Source: an uncultured Enterobacteriaceae bacterium (GTDB lineage: Bacteria > Pseudomonadota > Gammaproteobacteria > Enterobacterales > Enterobacteriaceae). Taken from it: a stretch of DNA of 64,000 bases. The notes below the pieces were generated by a model that had not been told where the DNA came from, ran no database searches, and saw nothing but the letters and a program-made list of their open reading frames with translations. The DNA is taken from contig CANRKT010000007.1 in assembly GCA_947631255.1 (NCBI GenBank), positions 19,347 through 83,346 of the forward strand, written 5' to 3'. Of this stretch, positions 27,292 to 37,267 are shown piece after piece; the stretch's first letter is position 1, and every line of letters starts with the position of its first letter. A program made the translations under genes and the position numbers.

Positions 27292-28530
27292 ATGACGGAA
27301 CAACAGAACAACTCCGACACTGCTGCCGAAGAGAGCAAATCAGCGGTAGATGCCACATCATCGTCTGAGTCCACGGTAAAAAACAACCGGGCAGGTAGGG
27401 TAGGAATTGCTCTCGGGGCTATCGCGATTGCTATTGCTCTGGTGGTAGCCGGCGGGGTTTATCACTACAGCGGCGCTCATTTTTCTTCACAAACAGCAGC
27501 CAATACGACGCTGGCTAATCAATTACAGCTGCTGCAACAGCAGCAAACTGAACAGCAGAATGAATTTAGTGCACAGTTAGCGAAGCAAACCGCAGCCTTA
27601 CAACACTCATTAAAGCAACAAGCTATTTTGACTCAGCAACTTGAGGCTGTTCAGGAAAAAGTTGCCAGTTTTTCTGGTAGCGATGCTAAAGCCTGGCTGC
27701 TTGCTCAAGCCGATTTCCTGGTCAAACTGGCGGGTCGTAAGCTCTGGAGCGATCAGGATGTCACCACCGCCGCTGCACTACTGAAAACAGCAGATGCCAG
27801 CCTGAGCGATATGAACGATCCGAGTATCATCCCGGTTCGTCGTGCGCTGACCGATGATATTACTAGGCTGGCAAAAATCTCTCAGGTCGATTACGACGGT
27901 ATTATTCTCAAGCTAAACCAGCTATCTAATAATATAGATAATTTGCGACTGTCGGATAACTATAACGAGAGTTCTACGATGGATTCAGGTGACACTGAAC
28001 TCTCAGGCAGCCTGACAGAGTGGCGTCAGAATCTGGTTAAGAGCTGGGACAGCTTTATGGATAGCTTTATCACCATCCGCCGTCGTGATGAAACAGCTAT
28101 TCCGCTACTGGCACCTAACCAGGATATCTACTTACGGGAAAATGTCCGTTCCCAGCTCTTGGTTGCCGCCCAGGCAGTACCTCGTCACCAACAAGAGGTT
28201 TATAAACAGGCGCTGGAAACCGTTTCGACCTGGGTTCGTGCCTATTACGATACTGATGATGCATCGACCAAGACCTTCCTTGATGAGCTGGATAATTTAA
28301 TCGATCAGAATATCAATATGGATGTCCCTGAAGCGCTGCAAAGTCAGGCATTGCTAGAAAAATTAGTCCAAACCCGGATTCGTAGCTTATTTGCCCAATC
28401 CACCGCCGCGTCAGCAGATGAAGCGCCTCAGTCTGCTGCCACAGCGACAACATTGGAGCCTGACGCTAAACCTGAAACCGCTGCAGAGGCAAAACCAGAA
28501 TCTGCGCCAGCAACAAGTAATGGAGAATAA
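27292..28530 (+). CDS. hemX: HemX inner-membrane protein
   Basis: 412-residue protein with a short polar, acidic N-terminus, one transmembrane helix ([19 protein letters not shown], about residues 37-60) and a long Gln-rich coiled coil ([18 protein letters not shown]), then a conserved domain with [21 protein letters not shown] and [13 protein letters not shown]. The C-terminal tail is Ala/Glu/Pro-rich. It was once annotated as a uroporphyrinogen-III methyltransferase, but there is no methyltransferase motif; its role in heme biogenesis is unresolved. It lies 17 bases after hemD and 2 bases before hemY. Confidence 0.93.
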   Translation: MTEQQNNSDTAAEESKSAVDATSSSESTVKNNRAGRVGIALGAIAIAIALVVAGGVYHYSGAHFSSQTAANTTLANQLQLLQQQQTEQQNEFSAQLAKQTAALQHSLKQQAILTQQLEAVQEKVASFSGSDAKAWLLAQADFLVKLAGRKLWSDQDVTTAAALLKTADASLSDMNDPSIIPVRRALTDDITRLAKISQVDYDGIILKLNQLSNNIDNLRLSDNYNESSTMDSGDTELSGSLTEWRQNLVKSWDSFMDSFITIRRRDETAIPLLAPNQDIYLRENVRSQLLVAAQAVPRHQQEVYKQALETVSTWVRAYYDTDDASTKTFLDELDNLIDQNINMDVPEALQSQALLEKLVQTRIRSLFAQSTAASADEAPQSAATATTLEPDAKPETAAEAKPESAPATSNGE

Positions 28531-28532
28531 TA

Positions 28533-29732
28533 ATGATTAAGGTCTTGTTATTATTCCTGGTACTGATTGCCGGAGTTATCCTCGGCCCCATGCTGGCAGG
28601 TCATCAGGGCTATGTTCTGATCCGAACAGATAACTATGATATCAACACCAGTGTTACTGGACTGGCGATTATCTATATTCTGTCGGTTATCGTGCTGTTT
28701 GTGATTGCCTCGATACTACGACGCATCTTCCGTACCGGATCGCATACTCGCGGCTGGTTTCTCGGACGCAAGCGTCGTCACGCCAGCAAACAGACTAAAG
28801 CTGCACTACTAAAATTGGCTGAGGGTGATCACCTTCAGGTTGAAAAACTAATGAGCCGTCATGCTGATCATGCTGAACAGCCGATGATCAACTACCTGAT
28901 GGCCGCCGAAGCAGCGCAACAACGCGGAGATGAAATACGTGCTAATCAGCATCTAGAACGTGCCGCAGAGCTCGCAGAAAGTGATGACCAGCTACCTGTT
29001 GAAATCACCCGAGTCCGTTTACAGCTGGCGCGTAATGAAAATCATGCTGCACGCCACGGTGTCGACAAGCTGCTAGAGATAGCCCCACGCCACCCTGAAG
29101 TACTGCGTCTGGCAGAACAAGCCTATCTGCGCACGAGTGCCTGGAGCTCTTTGCTGGAAATTTTGCCCGCAATGGAGAAAGTAAAAATTGCCGATGAAAC
29201 CCATATAACCGCACTCCAGCAGCAAGCCTGGATTGGCTTAATGGGTCAAGCGATGGCAGAACAGGGTAATGATGGCCTGAAAGCCTGGTGGCACAACCAG
29301 AGCCGTAAAACTCGTCAGCAAACGGCACTACAAGTGGCAATGGCTGAACATCTGATTGAATGTGATGACAGTGACGCCGCACAAAATATTGTCCTCGAAG
29401 GGCTTAAGCGTCAGTATGACGATAGTCTGGTAATGCTGATGCCTCGCCTCAAATCAGGCGAACCTGAAAAGTTGGAAAAAATACTGCGCCAGCTGTTAAA
29501 AACACACAGTGATAAACCGTTGATTCATAGCACACTCGGCCAGTTATTAATGCAACATGGTGAATGGCAGCAAGCCGCTGATGCTTTCCGTGAAGCACTG
29601 AAGCAACGTCCTGATGCCTTCGATTACGCCTGGCTTGCTGACTCACTGGATAGGTTACGCCAGCCCGAAGAAGCGGCATTAATGCGGAGAGAAGGGTTAC
29701 TTCTGACGCTGAAAAACAATCCAGGAGCCTGA
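28533..29732 (+). CDS. hemY: HemY inner-membrane TPR protein
   Basis: 399 residues (398 in E. coli). Two N-terminal transmembrane helices (about residues 3-20 and 42-62) flank the conserved GHQGYVLIRTDNYDINTSVTGL loop. A basic stretch RRIFRTGSHTRGWFLGRKRRH leads into cytoplasmic tetratricopeptide-like repeats to the C-terminus. It is required for normal protoheme formation in E. coli but is not the protoporphyrinogen oxidase of the same name in Gram-positives. Last gene of hemCDXY, followed by a strong terminator. Confidence 0.95.
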   Translation: MIKVLLLFLVLIAGVILGPMLAGHQGYVLIRTDNYDINTSVTGLAIIYILSVIVLFVIASILRRIFRTGSHTRGWFLGRKRRHASKQTKAALLKLAEGDHLQVEKLMSRHADHAEQPMINYLMAAEAAQQRGDEIRANQHLERAAELAESDDQLPVEITRVRLQLARNENHAARHGVDKLLEIAPRHPEVLRLAEQAYLRTSAWSSLLEILPAMEKVKIADETHITALQQQAWIGLMGQAMAEQGNDGLKAWWHNQSRKTRQQTALQVAMAEHLIECDDSDAAQNIVLEGLKRQYDDSLVMLMPRLKSGEPEKLEKILRQLLKTHSDKPLIHSTLGQLLMQHGEWQQAADAFREALKQRPDAFDYAWLADSLDRLRQPEEAALMRREGLLLTLKNNPGA

Positions 29733-29746
29733 TCCAGGCACTCTCT

Positions 29747-29777
29747 AAAAGGCGACAATTTGTCGCCTTTTCTTTTT
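29747..29777 (+). terminator. Rho-independent terminator of hemCDXY
   Basis: AAAAGGCGACAA pairs with TTGTCGCCTTTT and is followed by CTTTTT, 15 bases after the hemY stop. Confidence 0.88.
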
Positions 29778-29925
29778 CTGAGCGTTTTGGATAAGTTTTA
29801 ACGTCTTAAATACTCACCGATATCATTCAGAAGATGCGCACTGAGGTTATCCCCCCTGTAGCGGCAATTATTTACCCTTGTGCATCATGAATCGACATCG
29901 AGTATCCCTGTCCTGAAGACGCACC

Positions 29926-30133
29926 AAAAAAAACGCCTGCCCAAAGGGGCAGGCGCTAAAACAGGTCAATTTGACAACTGATCGATGCTTCACTCAACGT
30001 TGTGCCCATGGTGTTGGATGAGACCCTTGAGGGCGACATCTACGGGTGGACAATAAGCATCATAATTTTGGCTCTGCGTCATTCCTGGATTTATGAGGCC
30101 GAAGCGAACATAAGAAGTGGAATGAGCATCTAC
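29926..30133 (-). ncRNA. glmZ: Small RNA GlmZ
   Basis: Hfq-binding sRNA that activates glmS translation and is cleaved by RNase E with RapZ. The minus strand begins GTAGATGCTCATTCCA, continues with CTCATAAA, GGAATGACGCAGAGCC, ATGCTTATTGTCC, CACCATGGGCACAACGTTGAGTGAAGCA, and ends in the terminator CGCCTGCCC-CTTT-GGGCAGGCG plus eight T. These blocks match E. coli GlmZ in order and the predicted length (208 nt) matches E. coli's about 207. E. coli also has it beside hemY. The 5' end was set by the conserved GTAGATGCTC and agrees with the sigma-54 promoter spacing. Confidence 0.93.
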
Positions 30134-30144
30134 GTTCCTATTAT

Positions 30145-30160
30145 TGCACAATACGTGCCA
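30145..30160 (-). promoter_or_regulatory. Sigma-54 promoter of glmZ
   Basis: The minus strand reads TGGCACGTATTGTGCA, with GG and GC 12 bases apart as in the consensus TGGCAC-N5-TTGCW. The GC element lies 12-13 bases before the predicted GlmZ 5' end. Confidence 0.85.
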
Positions 30161-30200
30161 GAATTTTGGTTTGTTTGTTAATCATCGATAATCAATTATT

Positions 30201-30213
30201 GATCAATATGTTA
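30201..30213. promoter_or_regulatory. Candidate IHF site between promoter and activator sites
   Basis: GATCAATATGTTA matches the IHF consensus WATCAA-N4-TTR except for the first base. It lies between the sigma-54 promoter and the GlrR-like sites, where DNA bending is expected. Confidence 0.4.
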
Positions 30214-30268
30214 AATAAGACCTGAGATTTCATATTTTGGCCTCCCCTCCTTCTGAATAACCAGCACC

Positions 30269-30286
30269 TGTCGCCTTATAGAGACA
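30269..30286. promoter_or_regulatory. GlrR-like activator site 1 of glmZ
   Basis: TGTC-GCCTTATAGA-GACA matches the GlrR (YfhA/QseF) consensus TGTC-N10-GACA exactly, about 145 bp upstream of the GlmZ start. Confidence 0.75.
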
Positions 30287-30332
30287 TCAATTACGGGATG
30301 CTGTAAAAAGCTATTACTATCAACAGATTAAA

Positions 30333-30350
30333 AGTCTCCATATGACGACA
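30333..30350. promoter_or_regulatory. GlrR-like activator site 2 of glmZ
   Basis: AGTC-TCCATATGAC-GACA matches TGTC-N10-GACA at 7 of 8 positions. Confidence 0.55.
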
Positions 30351-30365
30351 GTCTGCACTCTCATT

Positions 30366-30383
30366 TGTCTCATGCTGACGACA
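30366..30383. promoter_or_regulatory. GlrR-like activator site 3 of glmZ
   Basis: TGTC-TCATGCTGAC-GACA is an exact match to the GlrR consensus, about 240 bp upstream of the GlmZ start. Confidence 0.72.
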
Positions 30384-30501
30384 GGGGCAAACAATACGAA
30401 TAATGCTTGCAGTATCAGTGATCTGATCCAGTCGACAATAATATAACCACAAATAATTGAAGGAAGAATAATGAGAGGATTTAGCATAGGGAATTAAATG
30501 C

Positions 30502-30526
30502 AAAAACCCCGCCGAAGCGGGGTTTT
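30502..30526 (-). terminator. Terminator of the tRNA operon
   Basis: On the minus strand AAAACCCCGC-TTCG-GCGGGGTTTTT is a stable tetraloop hairpin ending in T5, 8 bases after the last tRNA-Pro. Confidence 0.88.
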
Positions 30527-30533
30527 CTAAATG

Positions 30534-30610
30534 TGGTCGGCGAGAGAGGATTCGAACCTCCGACCCACTGGTCCCAAACCAGTTGCGCTACCAAGCTGCG
30601 CTACTCGCCG
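30534..30610 (-). tRNA. proM: tRNA-Pro (UGG), distal copy
   Basis: 77-base cloverleaf beginning CGGCGAGTAGCGCAG and ending with encoded CCA. The anticodon stem ACTGG/CCAGT encloses loop TTTGGGA, anticodon TGG. It is identical to the copy at 30680 over all 77 bases. Confidence 0.97.
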
Positions 30611-30649
30611 ACATACTGCTTTTACTGCAAATGCTTTGTTTCAAAAGCG

Positions 30650-30671
30650 AAGCCTCGCCTAAGCGAGGCTT
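30650..30671 (-). terminator. Hairpin between the two tRNA-Pro genes
   Basis: AAGCCTCGC-CTAA-GCGAGGCTT is a perfect 9-bp stem followed on the minus strand by CGCTTTT. It may be a partial terminator left when the tRNA-plus-terminator unit duplicated, or an RNA processing signal. Confidence 0.5.
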
Positions 30672-30679
30672 TCTGAAAG

Positions 30680-30756
30680 TGGTCGGCGAGAGAGGATTCG
30701 AACCTCCGACCCACTGGTCCCAAACCAGTTGCGCTACCAAGCTGCGCTACTCGCCG
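30680..30756 (-). tRNA. proM: tRNA-Pro (UGG), proximal copy
   Basis: Identical in sequence to the tRNA-Pro at 30534. E. coli has one proM at the end of argX-hisR-leuT-proM; here the gene is present twice in tandem with a 69-base spacer. Confidence 0.97.
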
Positions 30757-30790
30757 ATGTGCTGCTTTTCCCTGCTATTTAACTTAGGAG

Positions 30791-30877
30791 TGGTGCGAAG
30801 AGAGGGACTTGAACCCTCACGTCCGTTAGAACACTAACACCTGAAGCTAGCGCGTCTACCAATTCCGCCACCTTCGC
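30791..30877 (-). tRNA. leuT: tRNA-Leu (CAG)
   Basis: 87-base class II tRNA with a long variable arm (GTTAGTGTTCTAACGGACGT), beginning GCGAAGGTGGCGGAATTGG and ending with encoded CCA. The anticodon loop in GCTTCAGGT gives CAG. It is the third gene of the operon. Confidence 0.96.
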
Positions 30878-30893
30878 AATACTTCTAAATTAA

Positions 30894-30969
30894 TGGGGTG
30901 GCTAATGGGGCTCGAACCCACGACAACTGGAATCACAATCCAGGGCTCTACCAACTGAGCTATAGCCAC
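30894..30969 (-). tRNA. hisR: tRNA-His (GUG)
   Basis: 76 bases, starting GTGGCTATAGCTCAG and ending with encoded CCA. The anticodon loop ATTGTGATT gives GTG. Confidence 0.97.
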
Positions 30970-31025
30970 CACTGTAAACCTTTCACGCGGTATAAATACC
31001 ACCGCAGCTCTAGCACCCTAAATAA

Positions 31026-31102
<77 letters not shown>

Positions 31103-31123
31103 ATAGCGCCGTTGCGGGGTCGG

Positions 31124-31152
31124 ATAATACGGACTTCGCACCCAGCTGTCTA
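31124..31152 (-). promoter_or_regulatory. Sigma-70 promoter of the tRNA operon
   Basis: Minus strand TAGACA, a 17-base spacer and TATTAT (each 5 of 6 to consensus), followed by a GC-rich discriminator CCGACCCCGC typical of stringently controlled stable-RNA promoters, 21 bases before argX. Confidence 0.75.
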
Positions 31153-31205
31153 GTGATAATTTAAAAGAAAATGCGCGTTTGGTTATGCTTTGCTCACCCA
31201 ACAGC

Positions 31206-32591
31206 TCATTCGCCTATTTTTTCACCGAAATGACGTGTTTTACGGGTGATCAGCTGATAGACAAAACTCACTGTGGCTAAAAATACCGCACCGACCACCA
31301 GTGACAAACGCGTTGCGTCATTCAACCCCATACCGACTAATACACAAACCAGGAAGGCCATCGTCAAATAGTTGACCCAGGGGAATAAAATGGAGCGGAA
31401 GGGATGGGTTTTCAGGGCCTCACTGTGTTCACGACGAAAACGCAGCTGACTGATTAAAATAACAAACCACGGCACCATACCAGGCAGCACGCTCGCACTA
31501 TAGACATAAACGAAGACGCGTTGCGGATTAGGGATAAGATAGTTCAGACAAGAACCCACTAATAAAATCACAATCGACACCAGAATACCGCTGACAGGTA
31601 CACCATTACGTGACACCTTCGCCATCAAAGCAGGTAGCTGACGGTTTTTGGCCAGGGCATATAACATACGGCCGCAGCTATACATACCACTGTTACAGCC
31701 CGACAACGCCGCGGTTAACACCACAAAGTTAATTATCCCAGCCGCAGCGGTAATGCCAATTTTCGCGAAGGTAAGGACAAAGGGACTACCATCACTGTCC
31801 ATTTGGTTCCACGGGAAGATAGTCACAATCACAAAAATGGCCCCGACATAAAAAATCAGGATACGCCACAGTACTTTGCCTACTGCGCTACGGAGCGTTA
31901 CCTGAGGGTTTTTCGCTTCGCCCGCGGTCATGCCTATCAGCTCAACACCCTGATAGGACGCCACAACAATACAAAGCGCCATCAAAAAGCCTTTCCAACC
32001 CCCGGCGAAAAATCCGCCATGCTCCGTCAGGTTACCAAACCCTGTCGGCTGTCCGTGATGACCAAAACCGAAGAAAATGATGCCCAGACCTACTACTATC
32101 ATGACAATAATAGTGGTCACTTTAATCATCGCAAACCAGAACTCTATTTCACCATACAGGCGTACCGCAGCGAGATTCGCCAGCGCCACCAGCCCGACGG
32201 CTATCAGAGCGGGTATCCATTGGGGTAACTCCGGGAACCAGAACTGCACATAGACCCCAATGGCGGTTATCTCTGAAATACCCACAGCCATCCACATAAA
32301 CCAATAGGACCAGGCAGTGAGATAACCAAAAAAGGGGTTCATATAGCGGTGGGCATAGACGGCGAATGAACCGGTTACCGGCTCAAGAAACAGCATCTCT
32401 CCCATCGATCGCATAATAAAAAAGACAAACAGGCCGGCGATAATATAAGCCAGTAATACCGAGGGACCTGCCCACTGTAATGTACTGGCTGAACCCATAA
32501 ACAGCCCCACCCCAATAGTGCCACCTAATGCAATCAGCTCGATGTGCCTGGCTTCGAGCCCTCTTTGCAATTCGGCTTTTTTTTCTGCCAT
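31206..32591 (-). CDS. thrP: Threonine/serine APC-family permease ThrP (YifK)
   Basis: 461-residue amino-acid permease with about twelve transmembrane helices, positioned between the tRNA operon and wecG exactly as E. coli yifK/thrP. The N-terminus [26 protein letters not shown] is the proton-coupled APC signature, and [20 protein letters not shown] follows near residue 70. E. coli ThrP carries threonine and serine; the family also contains histidine and proline carriers, so the substrate is inferred from synteny. GAGG lies 5 bases before the ATG. Confidence 0.93.
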   Translation of the reverse strand: MAEKKAELQRGLEARHIELIALGGTIGVGLFMGSASTLQWAGPSVLLAYIIAGLFVFFIMRSMGEMLFLEPVTGSFAVYAHRYMNPFFGYLTAWSYWFMWMAVGISEITAIGVYVQFWFPELPQWIPALIAVGLVALANLAAVRLYGEIEFWFAMIKVTTIIVMIVVGLGIIFFGFGHHGQPTGFGNLTEHGGFFAGGWKGFLMALCIVVASYQGVELIGMTAGEAKNPQVTLRSAVGKVLWRILIFYVGAIFVIVTIFPWNQMDSDGSPFVLTFAKIGITAAAGIINFVVLTAALSGCNSGMYSCGRMLYALAKNRQLPALMAKVSRNGVPVSGILVSIVILLVGSCLNYLIPNPQRVFVYVYSASVLPGMVPWFVILISQLRFRREHSEALKTHPFRSILFPWVNYLTMAFLVCVLVGMGLNDATRLSLVVGAVFLATVSFVYQLITRKTRHFGEKIGE

Positions 32592-32788
32592 AAATCCTCT
32601 GTGTTGGTGTTGTATCCCGGTGACTACCGGGTGTTGTTATATTTTGAATATCTTGACAGGGAAGCTTAAAAAACCACCAGAAAGGTCAAAACAAGCCGGC
32701 AATAGTTTCTTATTTTTTAATAAATTACAAATAATCGCTTTGCCAGTGATGAAAAATGAAAATAAATATTCAGCGGGATCCCATACGC

Positions 32789-32813
32789 AAAAACGCGCCA
32801 ATTGGCGCGTTTT
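32789..32813. terminator. Bidirectional terminator after wecG
   Basis: AAAACGCGCCAATTGGCGCGTTTT is a 24-base perfect palindrome with A and T tracts on both sides, 20 bases after the wecG stop. Confidence 0.85.
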
Positions 32814-32833
32814 ATTGTTCCCCATAATGGGTA

Positions 32834-33574
32834 TCAGAGCTTACCGCTGTAATGCCATCCCAGATAGCGTAATAACTTGAACTGACGTTTAATCCGGCTG
32901 GGCTGAGATAACAGACGGTATAACCACTCCAGCCCCAAATTTTGCCAGACCTTAGGTGCACGTTTAACATGTCCCGTGAATACGTCATAAGTGCCGCCAA
33001 CCCCCATATACAAGGCATGGGGCTGTACCTCGCGACACTCACGCATAAAGACTTCCTGGCGTGGCGACCCCATAGCAACCGTCACTATCACCGCCCCACT
33101 GTCACGAATACGTTCAAACAGGTTTAGGCGTTGTTCTTCACTGAAGTAACCGTCTTGACTACCCACAATATTCACCTGCCAGAGCCGACGTAGTTTATCT
33201 TCCGTTTGTGCGAGAATTTCTGCCTTTCCTCCCACCAGAAATACCGGTGTCCCTTCAGCACCAGCCCGTTGCATTAGCGCTTCCCAGAGATCAGCTCCCG
33301 CAACACGACTGACGTCAGCGCCAGGATATTTTTTACGAATAGAACGCACGACGCTTATTCCGTCGGCATATTTATATTCAGCAGCAGCAATCAACTCACC
33401 CATTTCAGGCGTGCTCTCTGCGGTGAGAATTTTTTCAGCATTGATTGCCACAAGCGTGCCAGACCGCAGCTGGTTATCAGCATAGAGATAGTCCAGTGCG
33501 TGCTGCATATTGCGCCAGCCCAGCAAATTAAGCCCACGAATACTGTATTTTGGCGCATCAGTCAGGTTGTTCAT
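32834..33574 (-). CDS. wecG: UDP-ManNAcA transferase WecG (lipid II of enterobacterial common antigen)
   Basis: Adds N-acetylmannosaminuronic acid to Und-PP-GlcNAc on the cytoplasmic face of the inner membrane. Start [15 protein letters not shown] gives 246 residues, as in E. coli; AAGGA lies 5 bases before this ATG, and the ORF track's GTG start adds five residues containing that site. The glycosyltransferase family 26 core includes [15 protein letters not shown] near residue 72, GADLWEALM near 100, and [17 protein letters not shown] near 160. It overlaps the wzyE end by 17 bases and is the last gene of the wec operon. Confidence 0.95.
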   Translation of the reverse strand: MNNLTDAPKYSIRGLNLLGWRNMQHALDYLYADNQLRSGTLVAINAEKILTAESTPEMGELIAAAEYKYADGISVVRSIRKKYPGADVSRVAGADLWEALMQRAGAEGTPVFLVGGKAEILAQTEDKLRRLWQVNIVGSQDGYFSEEQRLNLFERIRDSGAVIVTVAMGSPRQEVFMRECREVQPHALYMGVGGTYDVFTGHVKRAPKVWQNLGLEWLYRLLSQPSRIKRQFKLLRYLGWHYSGKL

Positions 33575-34940
33575 ATTTATCCTTATCACGCGTTTTGATT
33601 CTCGCGAACCCTCCCGCTGTCCGGCGATGATAAATCAGCCCCGCCGAACTCAATAACCAGTAAAGTAGTTTTACCATCAGTAAACAGAGGCCAAATATCA
33701 CACTGAAAAACACTACACGCGAAACAAATGAATCCAGCCCCTCACGCGCCAGCACTATCATATTAAAAATAGCACCAAAGCAGAATGCATAGATCACCGC
33801 CGCTTGATAGCGATTAGTATCCTGATTCGCTCTCTCATACAGCCAGTCAAACCACTTGATAATCCAACCGACCACTATTGCGCCTAACGGAATAAAAGCA
33901 ATCCCACCCATCACGACCAGGGAGCCTATCAGCGTCGGTGAAATCGCCAGACCGGAATGATTGTTCAGCACTTCCCAGGTAAAATAATTGGCCGAATTTA
34001 ATACTGCATTCGGTCGGTCGGGCCACATCCAGCCCGGAATAAAGACATAGAAATCGCGCACAATGGGGGCCAGGCCCTGGAAGGCGATTTTGTCGTAGTT
34101 TTGAAACAGTAGCGCTAAATTTTCCCAGGGTGAGAACGTATCGCGCGTCAGATATAAAAAGGTATAAAACGCTTCATCACCACTGACATTCAGACCGTAG
34201 CGTTTCAACGCTAGCCAGAACATCCCCACAATGGCAAATACCCCTGCCGCCACCAGCATCCACAGAGAGATCCAGCCGCGAATCATGCCGATAAATAAGA
34301 AAATAGCGAAAGCGATAATAATATTGGCGCGCGTACCACCGACAATCATATAAGTCAGCAAACCAAAGGCGACAGTACTGACCAGAAAGAACAACCAGGC
34401 TCGCCCATCTTGCTTCAGGAAATAGACCACCAGCATGGCGGGAATAAAGAAGTAGAAGAAGCGTTTAAGGGCTACACCTGAGACCTGACTTGAAAATATT
34501 TGGCTGTATGAGTTGAGCTTAAACAGCAAGAAGCCATTATTCATGAAAAAGACGGAGGCACTGATCAGAGCCACCGCTGCCAGCAACACCCACAGTAAAT
34601 GGGTCTCTACTCGGCTCATGGTAAATAGCGGCCGCTGACTCAAGGTATCCCGCTTTCTGGTTAATCGCGTTTTATAGGCAACGTAGTAGATGCTATAGAA
34701 ACACGCCGCCGCTAATTGTGCCTGTAAGAGTACTTCCGCCGGAACCACCTCGACGCCAAAACGAAAAGCCAGTACGCAGGTAAACGGAAAGCCAAAGAAA
34801 AAAGTGAGCAGATACAGAAACGAGAAAAAAACATTAAAGTTAAATCGTACCCGGCGGAATTCCTGGTAGGTCAGCAAGCCGATAAACACCACACTGATCA
34901 GCCAGACGACAAACAACCCACTGAATTGCAGTAAGCTCAT
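33558..34940 (-). CDS. wzyE: Enterobacterial common antigen polymerase WzyE
   Basis: 460-residue integral membrane protein (450 in E. coli) with about eleven hydrophobic segments, starting [17 protein letters not shown]. It polymerises the trisaccharide repeats at the periplasmic face. Conserved segments include [21 protein letters not shown], then [26 protein letters not shown] and [18 protein letters not shown] near residue 325. ATGA overlap with wecF shows coupled translation. Confidence 0.95.
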   Translation of the reverse strand: MSLLQFSGLFVVWLISVVFIGLLTYQEFRRVRFNFNVFFSFLYLLTFFFGFPFTCVLAFRFGVEVVPAEVLLQAQLAAACFYSIYYVAYKTRLTRKRDTLSQRPLFTMSRVETHLLWVLLAAVALISASVFFMNNGFLLFKLNSYSQIFSSQVSGVALKRFFYFFIPAMLVVYFLKQDGRAWLFFLVSTVAFGLLTYMIVGGTRANIIIAFAIFLFIGMIRGWISLWMLVAAGVFAIVGMFWLALKRYGLNVSGDEAFYTFLYLTRDTFSPWENLALLFQNYDKIAFQGLAPIVRDFYVFIPGWMWPDRPNAVLNSANYFTWEVLNNHSGLAISPTLIGSLVVMGGIAFIPLGAIVVGWIIKWFDWLYERANQDTNRYQAAVIYAFCFGAIFNMIVLAREGLDSFVSRVVFFSVIFGLCLLMVKLLYWLLSSAGLIYHRRTAGGFARIKTRDKDKYEQPD

Positions 34941-36019
34941 ACGTCCTCTCCTGCTGAAAGCGCAAGCGCTTTACGCCAACCATCCACATAACCGGGGTTG
35001 AAAAAGGTGATATGCTGTTTATCCACTGAACCTAATGCTTGCCGGGCTGCACGTACAACAGATTCGTCCAAGGGGTCATCGGCAAATAAGAACGGGATCA
35101 TCTGTTCCTGCAAATCCTGCCAGAACGGATTTTTACGACTCAGGACACAAGGAATACCCGCCTGAATCAGTAAGCAAAGCGTGCCAATCCCCTGCTGACG
35201 TTCAAAAATAAAATATCCCAGATCACATTGCTGCAATAGGGCGAGATAAGCAGAGAATTCCATATTCTCGGTTAACAGCTGGATATGTTCCGGGCTGAAT
35301 AACTGCTCAGCAACCTGGCGAACTTCGGCAATATAAGCGTCGTTATTATTCGGATAACCCATCGGAATGACGACTCGTACGGTATCGCCAAATTTGGTCG
35401 CAATGGCTCGTAAAGCTTCAATATGCTGATTACTCCTGTCACCGGAGTTACCTATCAACAATGTCAGCTTTTTATGTGGTGGATGGTTGCTGGCTGCCAG
35501 ACTGTTCAGCGTCGGATCCATTCGGGTCGGAAAATAGAGCAGTTCGCCAGGTACCCATGGGTTACGCTGATGAAAATAACTCAAGTCTCCCCGGGTTGCG
35601 AACACCTGTCCGACGCGCTTCTGTGCTCTTCTGCGCAGTAAGTAGAACAACCGAAATTTCCACGCGCGTGAGGCTTCATATAAATCCGCGCCCCAGATAT
35701 GCCAGTTCACCTGATTAGGCTTGAGCCCACCTGTGAGTAATGCCAGCCATAAGCGTGCATTAAACTGACCATGGAAAAAAAATCGCTGAGCCCTGTGGGT
35801 GCGTGCTTTTTCGAGCACCGCTGCCGTCATCGCCTGTTTTGAGGGATACAGCATAATGGTAAGTTCTGGGAAAGCAGACACCAATGTCTGATCCTGGGAG
35901 ACCACCCAAAATTCCCGGGTGTGCGGACTGATAGTGACGAGAACGTCATTAAAAAAACGCATTACCGTCTGATTATGATGCGGGAGATCTGCTCCCAAAA
36001 CGTGAATCAGTGTTGTCAT
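34937..36019 (-). CDS. wecF: TDP-Fuc4NAc:lipid II Fuc4NAc transferase WecF
   Basis: 360-residue glycosyltransferase of family 56 (359 in E. coli) that adds the third sugar, 4-acetamido-4,6-dideoxygalactose, to Und-PP-GlcNAc-ManNAcA. It starts [19 protein letters not shown], with [12 protein letters not shown] near residue 125 and [13 protein letters not shown] near 188. It overlaps both neighbours by ATGA. Confidence 0.95.
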   Translation of the reverse strand: MTTLIHVLGADLPHHNQTVMRFFNDVLVTISPHTREFWVVSQDQTLVSAFPELTIMLYPSKQAMTAAVLEKARTHRAQRFFFHGQFNARLWLALLTGGLKPNQVNWHIWGADLYEASRAWKFRLFYLLRRRAQKRVGQVFATRGDLSYFHQRNPWVPGELLYFPTRMDPTLNSLAASNHPPHKKLTLLIGNSGDRSNQHIEALRAIATKFGDTVRVVIPMGYPNNNDAYIAEVRQVAEQLFSPEHIQLLTENMEFSAYLALLQQCDLGYFIFERQQGIGTLCLLIQAGIPCVLSRKNPFWQDLQEQMIPFLFADDPLDESVVRAARQALGSVDKQHITFFNPGYVDGWRKALALSAGEDV

Positions 36020-37266
36020 TCTCGCCTACGATAAACAAAGAAAATGCCACAGCAGAGCATGAAATAGACGATATACGTTGCCATATATGCCTGAGCTGCG
36101 CCGGTTGCTCCATGGGCTGGGATCAACCAATGAGAAAAACCGGTTAATAAAATAAACTGGCTGACTTCTGCCAGAATATAAAAACGCAGTGCCGCTTTAG
36201 CGATAATCAAATAACCAAAAACATACGATCCGACTTTTAATACATCACCCACCAGCTGCCAGGCAAATAAGTCACGCATCGCAATAAACTGACTGGAGAA
36301 CAGTAACCAAATAGCAAAATCACGTAACAGCCAGACCAGGAGGCTGGCACAAGCTACTGCCGGCAGAACAAACTTAAGCGCCCGCGTCACTTCCTTGATC
36401 AGCTGCTGTTTTTCCTTCAAGCGCGCCAGTGTCGGTAACAGCCAGACGCTGAATGAAGCCGTGATAAACTGAAGATAAGCATCAGAGATACTGCTAACAC
36501 CTTGCCAGATTCCAACCTCATCCCAGCTGTAATATTTTGCCAGTAGGTTTCGCATCATCACATAGGCAACGGGTAAGGTAACCGCAGTTATCAAGGCCAT
36601 TAAGGTAAACTTAGCTAAGTGACTGGCCAGTACGCTATCCCAGCGTGGCCGCAGATAATACAGGGGGAAATAACCCCGTTTAATCAGAACGACCACCGCA
36701 GGTATCATTATCAGTGCCGGAACCAGTGCCAGTCCGAATAATGCCCCTGAATATCCCCCCAATCGATAACACAGATAGTAAGCCACGACCCCAATTGCGC
36801 TACCCGCAATCAATGCCAGAGCATTCCCAGCCGCATCACGAAACCCTTTGATAATCGCCAGTGACAAGTTTGCCCAGGCGATACCCATTTGGACCAGCGC
36901 GACTAAACGCACCAGTCCCTGGTAATCCGCGCTATCAAATAACGCTTCACTGACCGGTCGGGCTGCCACGACAAAAATAATCGCCAGTAACGATGAAAAG
37001 CCCAGCACCATCGCTGATGAAGTTCCGACAACACGTTCAAGCTGTTGTGGGTCGTCATGATGCTGAGCAATGTATTTAGTTACACCGTTAAAAATGCCTG
37101 CTCCCGCCAGTACGCCCAGTACCGTAACCAGTTGGCGAAAGTTTCCTGCCAGCCCGACGCCAGAAGGTCCGAAAGAGACCGCCAGCATCTTAATAATAAT
37201 CAGTCCCGCACCAATCTTGACCAGTGTCGAAGCCGCGGTCCATACCGACGCTTTAGCCAGAGACAT
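36016..37266 (-). CDS. wzxE: Lipid III flippase WzxE
   Basis: 416-residue MOP/MATE-superfamily flippase with about twelve transmembrane helices that moves the completed Und-PP-trisaccharide across the inner membrane. N-terminal [21 protein letters not shown] and [20 protein letters not shown] near residue 35 are typical. One base separates it from wecE. Confidence 0.95.
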   Translation of the reverse strand: MSLAKASVWTAASTLVKIGAGLIIIKMLAVSFGPSGVGLAGNFRQLVTVLGVLAGAGIFNGVTKYIAQHHDDPQQLERVVGTSSAMVLGFSSLLAIIFVVAARPVSEALFDSADYQGLVRLVALVQMGIAWANLSLAIIKGFRDAAGNALALIAGSAIGVVAYYLCYRLGGYSGALFGLALVPALIMIPAVVVLIKRGYFPLYYLRPRWDSVLASHLAKFTLMALITAVTLPVAYVMMRNLLAKYYSWDEVGIWQGVSSISDAYLQFITASFSVWLLPTLARLKEKQQLIKEVTRALKFVLPAVACASLLVWLLRDFAIWLLFSSQFIAMRDLFAWQLVGDVLKVGSYVFGYLIIAKAALRFYILAEVSQFILLTGFSHWLIPAHGATGAAQAYMATYIVYFMLCCGIFFVYRRRE

Positions 37267-37267
37267 A

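Noticed and set aside
29005-29382. 125-residue antisense ORF in hemY
   Set aside because: It is a codon-bias shadow of hemY, whose frame is conserved.
30583-30837. ORF 30583..30837 running through tRNA genes
   Set aside because: Its sequence is translated tRNA-Pro and tRNA-Leu; the tRNA calls are certain.
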